Positions 12,401 through 21,239 of a stretch of DNA of 64,000 nucleotides are shown one piece after another. The stretch is taken from the NCBI GenBank assembly GCA_964019055.1, contig OZ025213.1, forward strand, positions 11,273,351 through 11,337,350. The letters are read 5' to 3'. The stretch's first letter is position 1. Every line of letters begins with the position of its first letter. The translations under genes were made by a program, and so were the position numbers. This DNA comes from Anthopleura xanthogrammica. Taxonomy: Eukaryota > Cnidaria > Anthozoa > Actiniaria > Actiniidae. Below the pieces are notes generated by a model. It saw only the letters and a list, made by a program, of their open reading frames with translations, was not told the origin of the DNA and ran no database searches.

Positions 12401-15400
12401 TCTTGTAAACAGGCCTGGTGGCAGATCCAGAATGATTTCAAGGGGGGTGACTGATACCTAGCAAGGCATTACATAGTGTCTTTCTTGGTCTTATCTCATC
12501 TTTTATTCTTATTATATTCAACTCTAAGGGGGGTGACTAGTCACCCAATTCATACCCCCCTGGATCCACCCTTGAGGCCCTTAATTAGTTACTTCAAACT
12601 CACCAACGCATGAATCATCAGGACCTAGTGTCAAGCCAGGAGGTTTGCATTTTCCTTTAAGTTCAAAACAACATAACGTTAGTGTTCATCGTATATTTTA
12701 CCACAGGAAGCCCAAGCAATGCTTTTGTACCTTATTACAATGGAATGTACGTGGAATTATGTATACAGAGACAAAGAACAGGTGCAAGAACACACAGGCA
12801 AAAATTGGTAAGCAAACTACAAACATTTCAGGTTTTTTTTACGATACATAATTTCACATACATTCCATTGTAATAAGGTACAAAATCATTGCTCGGGCTT
12901 CCTGTGATTTGATATGATATAAAAGTGTGATCACAAACATACCATCAATCTTGATCCATTTCCTGTTGCCCACCCAGCGGTGGAATGGAAACAAAAATCG
13001 TTTTCCGTTATGGGTCACTCGAATCTTTAAAAAAATAATCATAAAAAAATATATTTGATTATAAAAACCTTTATTTTACCACCATTATTCAACACGGGTT
13101 CTTCTGTTAGGACGATCCACACGCACTTTAGCTACATTCACTAACATTCACTAACAACAACACTCAACTCAAAAAATCCTCGTGGCAAGGGAGAGAACAA
13201 CATCAAACAAACTCAACTTACATATGCGATTCAGTCGAGAATCGAACCCGCGAACTCAGTTGTGCATGTCACCCAATTATACAGAAACAAAAAAAACCTT
13301 TGGGTCAGACCCTAGGGACAAAACCCATTGTGACATCTTCCCTCCCCAGGGACATATTCTCGATGCAGAACACCTAGCGCCCGCCTCTCACCAACACCCG
13401 GGTTCGAGTCTCGTAGGGTTCGGTGTCGTATGTGAATAGAGTTGTTTGTTTGTTTTTCTCCTGTGCTTCGAGGGTTTTTCTCAGGGTTCTCCGCGTTTTT
13501 CCTCAACTTCTAAATTCCAATGCGATCATAGAGGGCATACTATTGAACCGAATACCTTGGGGTCAAACCCTGGGTACATGTTTTCGCCGCCATACATGTT
13601 TTAGTGACTCGACTGCATGTGAAAGGCTCGTGGCTTGACATTATTTTACTGTATTACTCTCGAGCCATGTGATTGGTGCATATGTCCATCCACGTGCCAT
13701 GTGATTGGTGCATATGTCCACGTGCCATGTGATTGGTGCATATGTCCACGTGCCATGTGATTGGTGCATATTTCCATCCACGTGCCATGTGATTGGTGCA
13801 TATGTCCACGTGCCATGTGATTGGTGCATATGTCCATCCACGTGCCATGTGATTGGTGCATATGTCCACGTGCCATGTGATTGGTGCATATGTCCACGTG
13901 CCATGTGATTGGTGCATATATCCACGTGCCATGTGATTGGTGCATATGTCCACGTGCCATGTGATTGGTGCATATGTCCACGTGCCATGTGATTGGTGCA
14001 TATGTCCACGTGCCATGTGATTGGTGCATATGTCCATCCACGTGCCATGTGATTGGTGCATATGTCCACGTGCCATGTGATTGGTGCATATGTCCATCCA
14101 CGTGCCATGTGATTGGTGCATATGTCCATCCACGTGCCATGTGATTGGTGCATATGTCCACGTGCCATGTGATTGGTGCATATGTCCATCCACGTGCCAT
14201 GTGATTGGTGCATATGTCCATCCACGTGCCATTTAACAGTGAGACTTAATCTATTCCCGCCAATATTTACTTACCCAACTGAGCTTCCAGTCTCCCGCCA
14301 ATGAGTGTTTAGTTCTGTAAATCTCAATATATTCTGGCATACCCACATCCACATTGTCATAGACATTGAAGTAATCCAAGCTAGAAATCAATATCGAAAT
14401 ACAGGTCAGCGGGATAACAGAAAAAAAAAACATTAGCGCACGCGTGAATTTTATTACTTTCTCCATAATACTTTGCGGGCTTCCTTTCTTTCTTCCTTTG
14501 GGGGGGGGGGGGGGGGGGGGGGTGTGGGGGTGCTAACCAGCTAGGGGAAACTGCACATATATGCTGATCAGAAGATGTAGTATATACATCGGCTTAGTAT
14601 TTAAATATGCAAAAGAAAAAAAAAAAAAAAATGATTTTTAAGAAAAGTTTAGAGTGAATTTTAAGTACTTTAAGTACTCTGTATGTCTATTACTAAGCAG
14701 AAAAAATATCACAAGCCAGGTGGCCTAAACAAGACAAATCCTGTACTCGTATATCCACGAATTTACCATATGGGGCACTTGAATTAAATATAAAGGCTCG
14801 TTTTGTGAAATACTCACGCTCCCTCTTCAAAGTCATCCGAACCAGAAGCCAGTTCGTGTTTAGTTGTCTTCTTCATCCCACCAACACCGTAGATCTTGAT
14901 GAAAACATCTGCGTCCGTACCTGCAAAGGTAGCGGTGCCTGTTTGGACTTCGACCCCGTATTTCACACCTAGAATCAAGGGGGAAATGAGCAATCTACAA
15001 TGTGCACAGTTTCATTAGTCAAAAGATTGACAGCATGTTTAATAATGATGATGATGATGATAATGATAATAATATTCTGTTTGTTTTATCAGAATGAATC
15101 ATATGGTAGCTAAATAGACCCTTTTAGCTTGCCAATGGGCGTAATTTTTTTTCTTCATTTCAGACTGTCATTCCCTAGAGTATCATTTCTTTGTTTAACG
15201 GTTGTGCACGAGAAGACACATGAATATGGATACAACTCAAACAAAAACAGACCAGACCAGACACTTAGAACCCACAGCGAGCGGTGAAAGGTGAGTTGTA
15301 CACGCTTTATAGTCGTTAACCCCAAAACTAAGTTTGTTCCTATCTCGAGGCATTTTCGGGCAGTGCCAATAGCGCTCGTGATCATGCCCGAAAATGCCTC

Positions 15401-16042
15401 TCTTTCATGTCTGCGCCTGCGATATTTTTGAAAGCGCTCGCGCATCTCGAAAATGGTCTATTTACATCCCTTCTCTCTCAAGTGGCTCCTACTCTCAACC
15501 AATGAAATTTACGAAAATTCACCCAATCACAAAGCTTGAAAAGGAAAGCTATTTTTAGACCAAAGGATTGTAATTTTCCTTCTCATGCACCGAATTCTGC
15601 CTGAAGTTTGAGCTTTAATTATACCGTTTTGGTTTTATCACTGGAACTGAAATTTAGGTAACTGGAAATGTGAAATTCACTAGAAATATTCACTAAGATA
15701 GGATTTCCCAAAGGTTCACCACTGGGACCGAATTTAGGTAGTTGTAAATGAGAAGGATATATTCATTAAGATTGGGTTTCCCCAAGATTCACCACTAGGA
15801 CCGGATTTAGATAATCAGAAATGAGAAAAATCTATTCACTAAGATGGGATTTCCCCAAGGTTCACCACTCGGACCGGGATTTATGTAACTAGGAATTGGA
15901 AATATTTCACTAAGATTGGATTTCTCCAAGGGTTCCCTACTCTGACCGGGATTTATGTTTTTTTATCTGGATATTTTCCCTTACCTTCCACTAGAAAGGA
16001 TCGCAGTAAAAGAAAGACCATGATTCCAATAGAACCAGCCAT
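478..16042 (-). CDS. Secreted GPI-tailed mosaic protein: PLAT, EGF, CCP, HYR, Eph/GCC2-like and Ig domains
   Basis: I assembled 20 exons (high to low): 15985-16042, 14818-14968, 14275-14380, 12943-13024, 12604-12654, 11786-11908, 10449-10568, 9888-10013, 9322-9453, 8567-8764, 7526-7717, 6504-6743, 5619-5861, 4847-5035, 4313-4402, 3743-3895, 3283-3447, 2670-2801, 1893-2102, 478-548. All have GT/AG borders and the frame holds to the stop, giving about 943 aa. Exon 1 is a signal peptide (GIMVFLLLRSFLVEG). Approximate residues: PLAT 20-132, Cys linker 133-149, four six-Cys EGF 150-316 (second to fourth carry DIDEC, DINEC and DKNEC-type calcium motifs), CCP 317-382 and 383-446, HYR 447-526 and 527-607, CCP-like 608-670, short Cys segment 671-700, two Eph/GCC2-type modules 701-806, Ig 807-920, hydrophobic tail ending in FLLFAVVLCLLF plus a few residues. 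The modules point to cell-surface adhesion or matrix binding. Architecture partly resembles SVEP1/polydom but lacks VWA and pentraxin; no gene name is assigned. Confidence 0.85.
2162..2513. repeat. Intronic tandem repeat, 92-bp unit, about 4 copies
   Basis: The unit begins GAGTGGGAGACGTACGGTAC and restarts at about 2162, 2254, 2346 and 2438. Copies are nearly identical, differing by single bases (GTACGGTACC against GTATACGGTACT). It lies in the intron between the two Ig exons, so it does not affect coding. Reading frames across it on both strands are repeat artefacts. Confidence 0.9.
4548..4850. repeat. Intronic AT-rich minisatellite
   Basis: About nine degenerate copies of a 31-38 bp unit built on GTGGTATAACTTGTTATATA followed by GCATGACAAG. 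The array runs into the donor side of the CCP-like exon at 4847-5035. It is intronic; no coding role. Confidence 0.8.
5165..5492. repeat. CpG-rich palindromic repeat, 55-bp unit
   Basis: The core GCGACGTCGCATGCGATA starts at 5306, 5361, 5416 and 5471, a 55-bp period with spacer CACACGGGTGCTCACACGGT. An inverted, diverged copy lies upstream at about 5175-5285. CpG density is high against an AT-rich background. It lies in the intron between the second HYR exon and the next exon. Confidence 0.85.
6291..6485. mobile_element. MITE family M2 copy (TAGACC..GGGCGTAAT type)
   Basis: The left arm reads TAGGTCTTTTCGGCTTGGAC then GTAATGTTTTCTCATTTCAG; the right arm is its inverted counterpart (GGTCTGTAATGGGGAAACAT). 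The centre holds ACACATGAATATGGATACAA. The same palindromic element recurs at 7.3, 15.1, 35.1, 41.2, 50.4 and 56.8 kb. This copy ends about 20 bp before the HYR exon at 6504. Confidence 0.75.
7296..7491. mobile_element. MITE family M2 copy
   Basis: Starts TAGACCTTTTCAGCTTGGGC, followed by GTAATATTTTCCGATTTCAG, and ends with the inverted arm GTGGTCTGAAATGAGAAAAC and a terminal GTCCTATT. One of the most complete copies; intronic, and close to the CCP exon at 7526-7717. Confidence 0.8.
7938..8060. mobile_element. MITE family M1 copy (CTCAATTTGGAGGACAAAAC type)
   Basis: The left arm TAGACTCCTTACAGCAAGTT then GCAGCTCAATTTGGAGGATA is mirrored by TTTTGTCCTCCAAATTGAGC and TGCTTTGACGTCACGTG. The same hairpin element recurs at 9.5, 16.9, 18.0, 21.2, 21.7 and 29.7 kb. 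Confidence 0.8.
9063..9287. repeat. Long inverted repeat in an EGF-CCP intron
   Basis: The left arm contains CAGTTTCCTTTCACAGTTCC and ACCTTTGCATCAAAGCGA; the right arm contains CTTCGATGCAAAGGCATGG and GCAGGAAACTGTGAAGGGG. The centre carries CAATGATAGAGACATG against CTCTATCATTGCAAGG. The arms pair over about 100 bp. It looks like a non-autonomous DNA transposon; no TSD was settled. Confidence 0.7.
9534..9670. mobile_element. MITE family M1 copy
   Basis: Contains TTAATTTGGAGGACAAAACA and the inverted TTTTGTCTAAATTGAGCTGC, ending TGTCACGTGAAAGGGGTCTA. The left terminus is degraded (AAACCCATTGCAGCACGTC). Confidence 0.75.
10245..10390 (-). mobile_element. tRNA-derived SINE fragment
   Basis: On the minus strand it reads a degraded head with CGGTGTCGTATGTGAATAGA, then GTTCTCTCCTGTGCTTCGAG, matching the SINE tails at 13.4 and 62.3 kb. 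It sits just 3' of the EGF exon at 10449-10568, and a related SINE flanks the duplicate EGF exon at 11.8 kb. Confidence 0.6.
10700..10995. repeat. Intronic tandem repeat, 57-bp unit, 5 copies
   Basis: CTGATCTAAGTCAGGGCA restarts at 10731, 10788, 10845, 10902 and 10959 (the last reads CTGTTCTAAG). Each unit carries AACAACCTCTGGGCTGATCT. The same AACCTCTGGGCT sequence is found singly at about 25.14 kb and, inverted, at 40.47 kb. Confidence 0.9.
11362..11445 (-). mobile_element. SINE tRNA-like head
   Basis: On the minus strand it reads GGGTAGCGTAGTGGTAGTGC (A box-like) and GGGTTCGATTCCTAGACTCG (B box-like). It has no full tRNA fold and is followed by a CACATGTGAG junction seen in the other SINE copies. 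Confidence 0.6.
11630..11735 (-). mobile_element. tRNA-derived SINE copy
   Basis: On the minus strand: GGGTGGCGTAGCGATGAGAG (A box), CCGGGTTCGAGTCCCGTCGG (B box), then the junction GCTCGGTGTCGTATGTGAGT. It is the best-preserved head of the family in this window and lies beside the duplicated EGF exon at 11786-11908. Confidence 0.75.
11955..12412. repeat. Palindromic element with TAACCCTAG motifs
   Basis: GGTAACCCTAGCACTAGG lies near the left end, GGTTACCCTAGTGCTAGGGT at about 12020 and GGTAACCCTAAGTACTAGGG near 12370. These near-telomeric words are in inverted orientation, so the region can fold on itself. It lies in the intron between the linker exon and the first EGF exon. Confidence 0.6.
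12414..12590. repeat. Short repeat with paired ends (GGCCTGGTGGCAGATCCAG type)
   Basis: The left end GGCCTGGTGGCAGATCCAG roughly pairs with CTGGATCCACCCTTGAGGCC at the right end. AAGGGGGGTGACT occurs twice inside and is mirrored by AGTCACCC. It is a probable small non-autonomous transposon in the intron before the first EGF exon. Confidence 0.5.
12690..12930. repeat. Near-perfect long inverted repeat
   Basis: The left arm CACAGGAAGCCCAAGCAATG and TACCTTATTACAATGGAATG is mirrored by CATTCCATTGTAATAAGGTA and GCTCGGGCTTCCTGTGATTT. The arms are about 70 bp with an 80-bp loop. It sits in the intron just downstream of the last PLAT exon (12943-13024), so it could form a hairpin in the pre-mRNA. 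Confidence 0.85.
13383..13525 (+). mobile_element. tRNA-derived SINE copy
   Basis: CACCCGGGTTCGAGTCTCGT (B box), then GGTTCGGTGTCGTATGTGAA, then the tail TTCTCCTGTGCTTCGAGGGT and TTTTTCTCAGGGTTCTCCGC. The head is partly replaced. Same family as 62.16 kb. Confidence 0.7.
13663..14232. repeat. Intronic array, 28/32-bp unit, about 19 copies, each with CACGTG and inverted CCAAT
   Basis: The unit is CACGTGCCATGTGATTGGTG followed by CATATGTC. A longer form carries an extra CATC. Every unit has an E-box-like CACGTG, a CATATG and a GATTGG (inverted CCAAT). It lies in the intron between the second and third PLAT exons. Because unit lengths do not create stops, three overlapping minus-strand frames stay open; these are not genes. 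Confidence 0.9.
14500..14522 (+). repeat. Poly-G tract
   Basis: About 23 consecutive G, followed by TGTGGGGGTG, in a PLAT intron. It can form a G-quadruplex on this strand, and assembly length here is likely unreliable. Confidence 0.85.
15114..15250. mobile_element. Truncated MITE family M2 copy
   Basis: Left half only: TAGACCCTTTTAGCTTGCCA, GGCGTAATTTTTTTTCTTC, then ATTCCCTAGAGTATCATTTC and ACACATGAATATGGATACAA. The right arm is missing and the sequence continues into unrelated bases (CAGACCAGACCAGACAC). Confidence 0.7.
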
Positions 16043-16871
16043 GATCAACGCATGAAATTTCCAAGACCTTAATAATTCTCGAAGGATTCTTATCGTTTCG
16101 TTTCAGCTTACATCAAACTCCACCCTCTCTCTCTCTATGCTCCTTGTTCGTTTTAAGTCCTCACTAACACCCTTGCATTATCCTTAGGTGTGCTACCAAA
16201 GTCACGTGACCTGCATACCACGTGACCACTCCAGCTGAACCACTAGAAAACATTTGCTGTTGACTTTGCGTCTCTGGTGCGAAATTAGGTCACAGTTCTT
16301 GTTTAGTCAACTGTTCTTGAACAAATAACTTGTGTAGGATTGATATGACTAATAAGGGAAGAGGAAAAAATTGGTTATCAGGTGCGAGAATCAGAAAGCA
16401 GCTGAACAAACCGTTAGAAATGTCTTTGAACATTGAGTGATTGAATCGGTTTATGAACTTTGAATTCGCGAGAATACCTTTGTTAGTGTCAGCTGTTAAA
16501 GATCCAAAACCCCGCAAAACCATCCAAGAAAACGAAGAAAAAATTTGTCCTTAAAAAAATTAATATTTGAAGAAAAAAAAGAAGCAAAATTTACTATAAA
16601 AATTTAAGAGGATTACTTCAAAATATTTTTGAGGAAAACAGCATTTTCTAAAAATAACGTGGCTAAAATATATCAAAGCAAAAAAAATATGAAATAACAG
16701 TAATTTTTTTCGGTTAGATTTTTAATTATGTAAGACAAAGCTTGGCACTTTAAGATTCGTTTAATTTTTTATTTGTTTACAAATGACAAAAAAAATAAAC
16801 ACAAGTCGTGTTATGGGTTTTTTATTTACATTCTGTATTGGCTAATATCTTAATTTTCTGATTCATTTTCA
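16043..16871. promoter_or_regulatory. Upstream region of the mosaic gene
   Basis: This region lies 5' of the signal-peptide exon. It contains a CT-rich patch (CACCCTCTCTCTCTCTATG, read on the plus strand) and CACGTGACC motifs near 16200-16230. No TATA box could be set with confidence. Above about 16500 it becomes AT-rich with no gene signal. Confidence 0.35.
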
Positions 16872-18133
16872 CTTGATAAAAAATATTGTACGACTTTTAA
16901 GAAGATTGAGAATTGCAAAATTAAACACGAGTAAATAGACCAATTTCACGTATTGTCAAAGCAGCTTAACTTGGACGACAAATTAAAAGAAGTTCAATCT
17001 CCTAAGAATTGGAAACGAAACTATTGTTTTGTCCTTCAAAGGTATCTCGGTCCTAAGTAAGATCAGTACACGGATTAATGCAAAAACATTTTTGAAAATA
17101 AAAAGGCATCTGCAGATCACGCGTTCTCATTGGTTGAGGATAGAGCATGCGCCGTAAGGTTTATATATATACATATTTATTCCACACCATAGAAAATACA
17201 GCCAATCAGAAAGCAGGAAAGCCGTTGTATATTCGTCAGTATTTCACTCTTCCTTCCCATCATGCACTGCGCGTTGAATCTACGCATTTGTATTTTGTAT
17301 GGTGTGGGATAAAATGGTTATACAATGATTTCTCGTGGCATACTGTGGATATCCCACTCGTCACTTGTATTTTCTTTGTATACACACTCGCCTAAAGGCT
17401 CGAGTGTGTACACTAGAAACAACAAGTGACTCGTGGGATATTCCACGGTATGTCACTTGAAACAATCGTATAATTAGTTTATATTAAACAGAGCTTCTTA
17501 GGACACATACAACATATTACAAAAATACAAACAAACAAAAAATAAAATCATAGGACTTGAAAACGTGTCTTGAGCATGCGTAGTCCTTTATTGAGTCCCA
17601 CATGGGCTATCGCTTGAACATTAGCAACCTCACCTGTTGTCTCGGTGAAATATCAATTTGGATACAGGGTCGGTGCATGAAGAAAAATACAGTGTGTTGA
17701 CTTACACTGATGTTTTGACATGCGCAATACCTTCCTAATTTAAATCTAGGGGAAATTGAGATACATTTGTACATTTATACACTCGTGTAAATATTGAGCT
17801 GCATATTTAATTATTCTTTAGCTAGCCGCTCGAAATCTTCCCTCAAACACGCAAGGTCAAAGTTAGCTGTTTACTGTTTTATTGTTATTGCTTGGTAAGA
17901 TTGTTTTCCTTGATAAAAAATATTGTACGACTTTTAAGTAGATTGAGAATTGCAAAATTAAACACGAGTAAATAGACCAATTTCACGTGACGTCAAAGCA
18001 GCTAAACTTGGACGACAAATTAAAAGAAGTACAAACTCCTAAGAATTGGAAACAAAACTATTGTTTTGTCCTTCAAATGTAGCTCGGTCCTAAGTAAGAT
18101 CAGTACACGGATTAATGCCAAAATATTTTTCAT
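16872..18133. repeat. Pair of about 230-bp direct repeats, each carrying an M1 MITE
   Basis: The blocks at 16872-17098 and 17909-18133 share CTTGATAAAAAATATTGTAC through GATCAGTACACGGATTAATG with few differences. Each contains an M1-type hairpin (TAGACCAATTTCACGT, then CTTGGACGACAAATTAAAAG). About 810 bp lie between them, including a self-complementary stretch at 17160-17460 around GTATACACACTCGCC. No coding sequence was found inside. Confidence 0.75.
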
Positions 18134-18170
18134 GTTCTTCTTATCCTTGTTCTTCTCGTTCTTCTTGTTC

Positions 18171-18180
<10 letters not shown>

Positions 18181-18251
<71 letters not shown>

Positions 18252-18252
18252 T
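18181..18252 (+). repeat. (TC)n microsatellite
   Basis: An uninterrupted TC dinucleotide run of about 60 bp with a GTCTGTCTGTCTC lead-in. Reading frames made of SLSLSL or RERERE come from this run. Confidence 0.95.
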
Positions 18253-19550
18253 TCCTTCTCATCATCATTCATCGTTTTCATACTTGACTAAGAATATATT
18301 TATATCATTGCTAAAGAACAGCTATTTTAGAAACATTATTCCCACATATGTTCTGAAGCTAATCATGACTGCTGTACCAATGCACGGGGAATAGTTAAAT
18401 TGGGATCCCACATGGAAAAGACAACAGTGGTTTATGAGTAGTAACCATCACCAAAGATTACATGTTAAATTCAAATACTCCAAGGCAACAGAAAATGCGA
18501 ATGTAAGAAAAATTGGATTGGCACGTACCTCCTGTCGGCCACTGTGGGCGCTAAGGAACGTGAATTGAGCATTGACGTGCATACATTTACGTGTGAAAAA
18601 TGATAATTTAAAGAGTCATGATAGATCATATTTAAACAGATAAAAACAGTACCGTGTAAGAAACAGTTACATACCATTCAAAAACGTTTTAATTGCGCTT
18701 CAATTTGCTTTTAAAAGAAAGAGAAATACACAGATTTGGCTATCAAAATCCTAGCTAGAAAAACCTATTATTCGAAAATTAAAAGTTGATTAAAAGTTAA
18801 AAAACTGATATTTAATATGATTGAACAGATGTTCTCACTTCCAAGTTTAATTAATTTCCTAATTGCTATCGAACTGTAAGTAGAAAAAATATGATTCAAC
18901 AGCTAAAACTACCGGGGGAAAGTTTCCTGATATTCAGAATAAAAACACAACATGTCTGGTGGTAAATGAGTGTTCAAATTCGCGCGAGAAAGGTAACCCA
19001 GTTTTTTTTTCGCATCCCATATTGTGACGCCAAGAGTAGGTTTATAGATACCTGGCTTTGACGTTCTTAAAACTTTGTTGTTTTTGGAAAATTACAAAGT
19101 AGTGTACTACTGTACAGAAATTGAGTTCAAAAAGTAATAAAATGGTTAGGTATTAAGATTTGACTGTTTTTTTTTAGAGTCCCACATGGACAGTAGGTTT
19201 GGATGGAGGTAGATGAATAAGCTCCCATATAGGGCAGGTGGTAGGAACGTGGAGCATAGATATATAGATTTGCCACTTCTTCAGGATACGGATTCAAGAT
19301 GCTTGTTTTGTCCCAAAGTCTCAAAAAGGCCCTCCATTACAATATGGGCGGTGCAGAAAGCCACGTTTGAAGGCAAAATAAGAATCGTTGAGAGAAGAGT
19401 GTCCATGTATGATTTTGGGGGTTTTGTACAAAATTTTAAAGACTGTACATGTGTAGTTTTGTACAAACATTTGTACATCCCACATTGATAATCGTGTGCA
19501 AAATATAGATAAGAGAGGGATCTGCGAGGGGCGGGAAAGGAGGGGAAATA

Positions 19551-19623
19551 CTGTTAGGGTTAGGGTTATAGCGTTAGGGTTAGCGCTAACCCTAACCCTA
19601 ACTCCATAACCCTAACCCTAACA
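19551..19623. repeat. Palindrome of telomeric TTAGGG/CCCTAA repeats
   Basis: TTAGGG units run up to the central TAGCGCTA and CCCTAA units run away from it, so the block is an inverted pair: CTGTTAGGGTTAGGGTTATA on the left and CATAACCCTAACCCTAACAG on the right. It lies at the centre of a larger inverted repeat (19450-19905). Confidence 0.9.
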
Positions 19624-19954
19624 GTATTTTTTATTATTTTTTTTTATTCTTCATTTTTTATTCTATCATTAAAAAAAAAAAATTTTTTTTTATTCTTTCA
19701 AAGGGGGTACTTTTGATCCGACCCTTAAGAGTCTAATTAAGAATCTTGGATATATGCTAAGTGTTCATTTCTCTGCTTAGAAGTTGAGTTTCGTTTCATA
19801 ATTTCGCCCACCATCTTCCCCGTCCTCCTCCCCTGACAGATCCCTTTCTTATCTAAACTTAGTACACAATTATCAATGTGGGATGTACAACTTTTGTACA
19901 AAAGTACCATTTCCCATCACTTGTCTCCATTTAAACGATGTCTATTTTGCCGTT

Positions 19955-20450
19955 TATCGTACTCTCTGTACAGAGAGATTATCATGGAAGACCCATGTAG
20001 ACGCCTTCCATCATACTCTCTGTACAGAGAGATTATCATGGAAGACCCATGTAGACGCCTTCCATCGTACTCTCTGTACAGAGAGACCATCATGGAAGAC
20101 CCATGTAGACGCCTTCCATCATACTCTCTGTACAGAGAGACCATCATGGAAGACCCATGTAGACGCCGTCCATCATACTCTCTGTACAGAGAGATTATCA
20201 TGGAAGACCCATGTAGACGCCGTCCATTATACTCTCTGTACAGAGAGATTATCATGGAAGACCCATGTAGACGCCGTCCATCGTACTCTCTGTACAGAGA
20301 GATTATCATGGAAGACCCATGTAGACGCCTTCCATCATACTCTCTGTACAGAGAGATTATCATGGAAGACCCATGTAGACGCCTTCCATCATACTCTCTG
20401 TACAGAGAGACCATCATGGAAGACCCATGTAGACGCCGTCCATCAAACAT
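19955..20450. repeat. 54-bp tandem array, 9 copies, with a palindromic core
   Basis: The unit contains the perfect palindrome CTCTCTGTACAGAGAG and the segment ATCATGGAAGACCCATGTAG. Nine copies differ at a few positions (GATTATC against GACCATC, CCTTCC against CCGTCC). As 54 is divisible by 3, frames stay open on both strands (18-residue repeats around YSLYRE), but nothing supports translation. Confidence 0.9.
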
Positions 20451-21239
20451 CTCCATCACCAGATCCTTGGAAAATCTGGTTATCCAACAACGAAGGATCT
20501 CAAAATTGTATCCTTGGAAATGAGACATGGACAATTTCATATGGGTATCCACCGCGCCCCCACCTTCCGCCCTCTGTCGAACCTATTCAACTACCTCGAT
20601 ACTACCATCCCTGATACCCGTGTGGGATGTTTCACAAACTCATTTATATTTCATGAGGACAAAACAAAGGAAATCACTACCGTGAAGGTTGGATATAAGA
20701 TCAAAATGAAGATAAAATATGGTCAGCTTTAGCTTGGATTTTCTCTCAGAAATATCAATGAATTGAGAAGCCATATGATACACATGGAAGAGTGTTTCAT
20801 CCTCTATCCAGACACCTCAAAGGTTTTTATCACTGTTTTAATATCAGATGCAAAACTCATTTTCTTCTTTGATCTACTTCTTCCTGGCTCGATCACCGCT
20901 CTGACTAGCATAGTTACCTTATATGGTTATAAATTTGTGCAAGTTGAATACAATAAAAGTATTGTAATGTACTGTATTGTACATATCTATTGTATTGTCT
21001 GCTATTTTCATCTTGGACATGAGTTTACTAGTAGCCGTTTTCTTACCCTAGTATCAATTATCTGCAAGTAGGATTAGAGGTAAAAAAATTGGAAAATTTT
21101 GCAATTGGATACTGAAATGAATTTCCCTTGGAATAAAATAGTTATAGTACGGGCAGGATAAAAGTCAGTAGTATGAAATATTCTATTGTTTGATACAGCT
21201 GAACACGTTTTTCTTCAGCCTTAATAACCACATAGGTCC

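Larger units (their letters stand above)
19187..20632. mobile_element. Candidate nested TIR element with TCCCACATGG termini
   Basis: The left end GTCCCACATGGACAGTAGGT and GATGGAGGTAGATGAATAAG is mirrored on the right by TTCAACTACCTCGATACTAC and ACCCGTGTGGGATG. Nested inside are an inverted pair (19450-19550 against 19800-19905), a telomere-motif palindrome and a 54-bp array. The TCCCACATGG / GTGGGATG word recurs at 17.60, 18.40, 21.62 and 22.16 kb, suggesting a family. No transposase was seen. Confidence 0.5.

Noticed and set aside
13641..14232. Three overlapping minus-strand frames of about 190 codons with HMHQSHGTW-type repeats
   Set aside because: They arise from the 28/32-bp tandem array inside an intron; all three frames are open and repetitive, with no transcript or domain sign.
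19876..20614. Long open frames on both strands at 19.9-20.6 kb
   Set aside because: Unit length 54 is divisible by three, so stops never accumulate; the palindromic array explains all of them.
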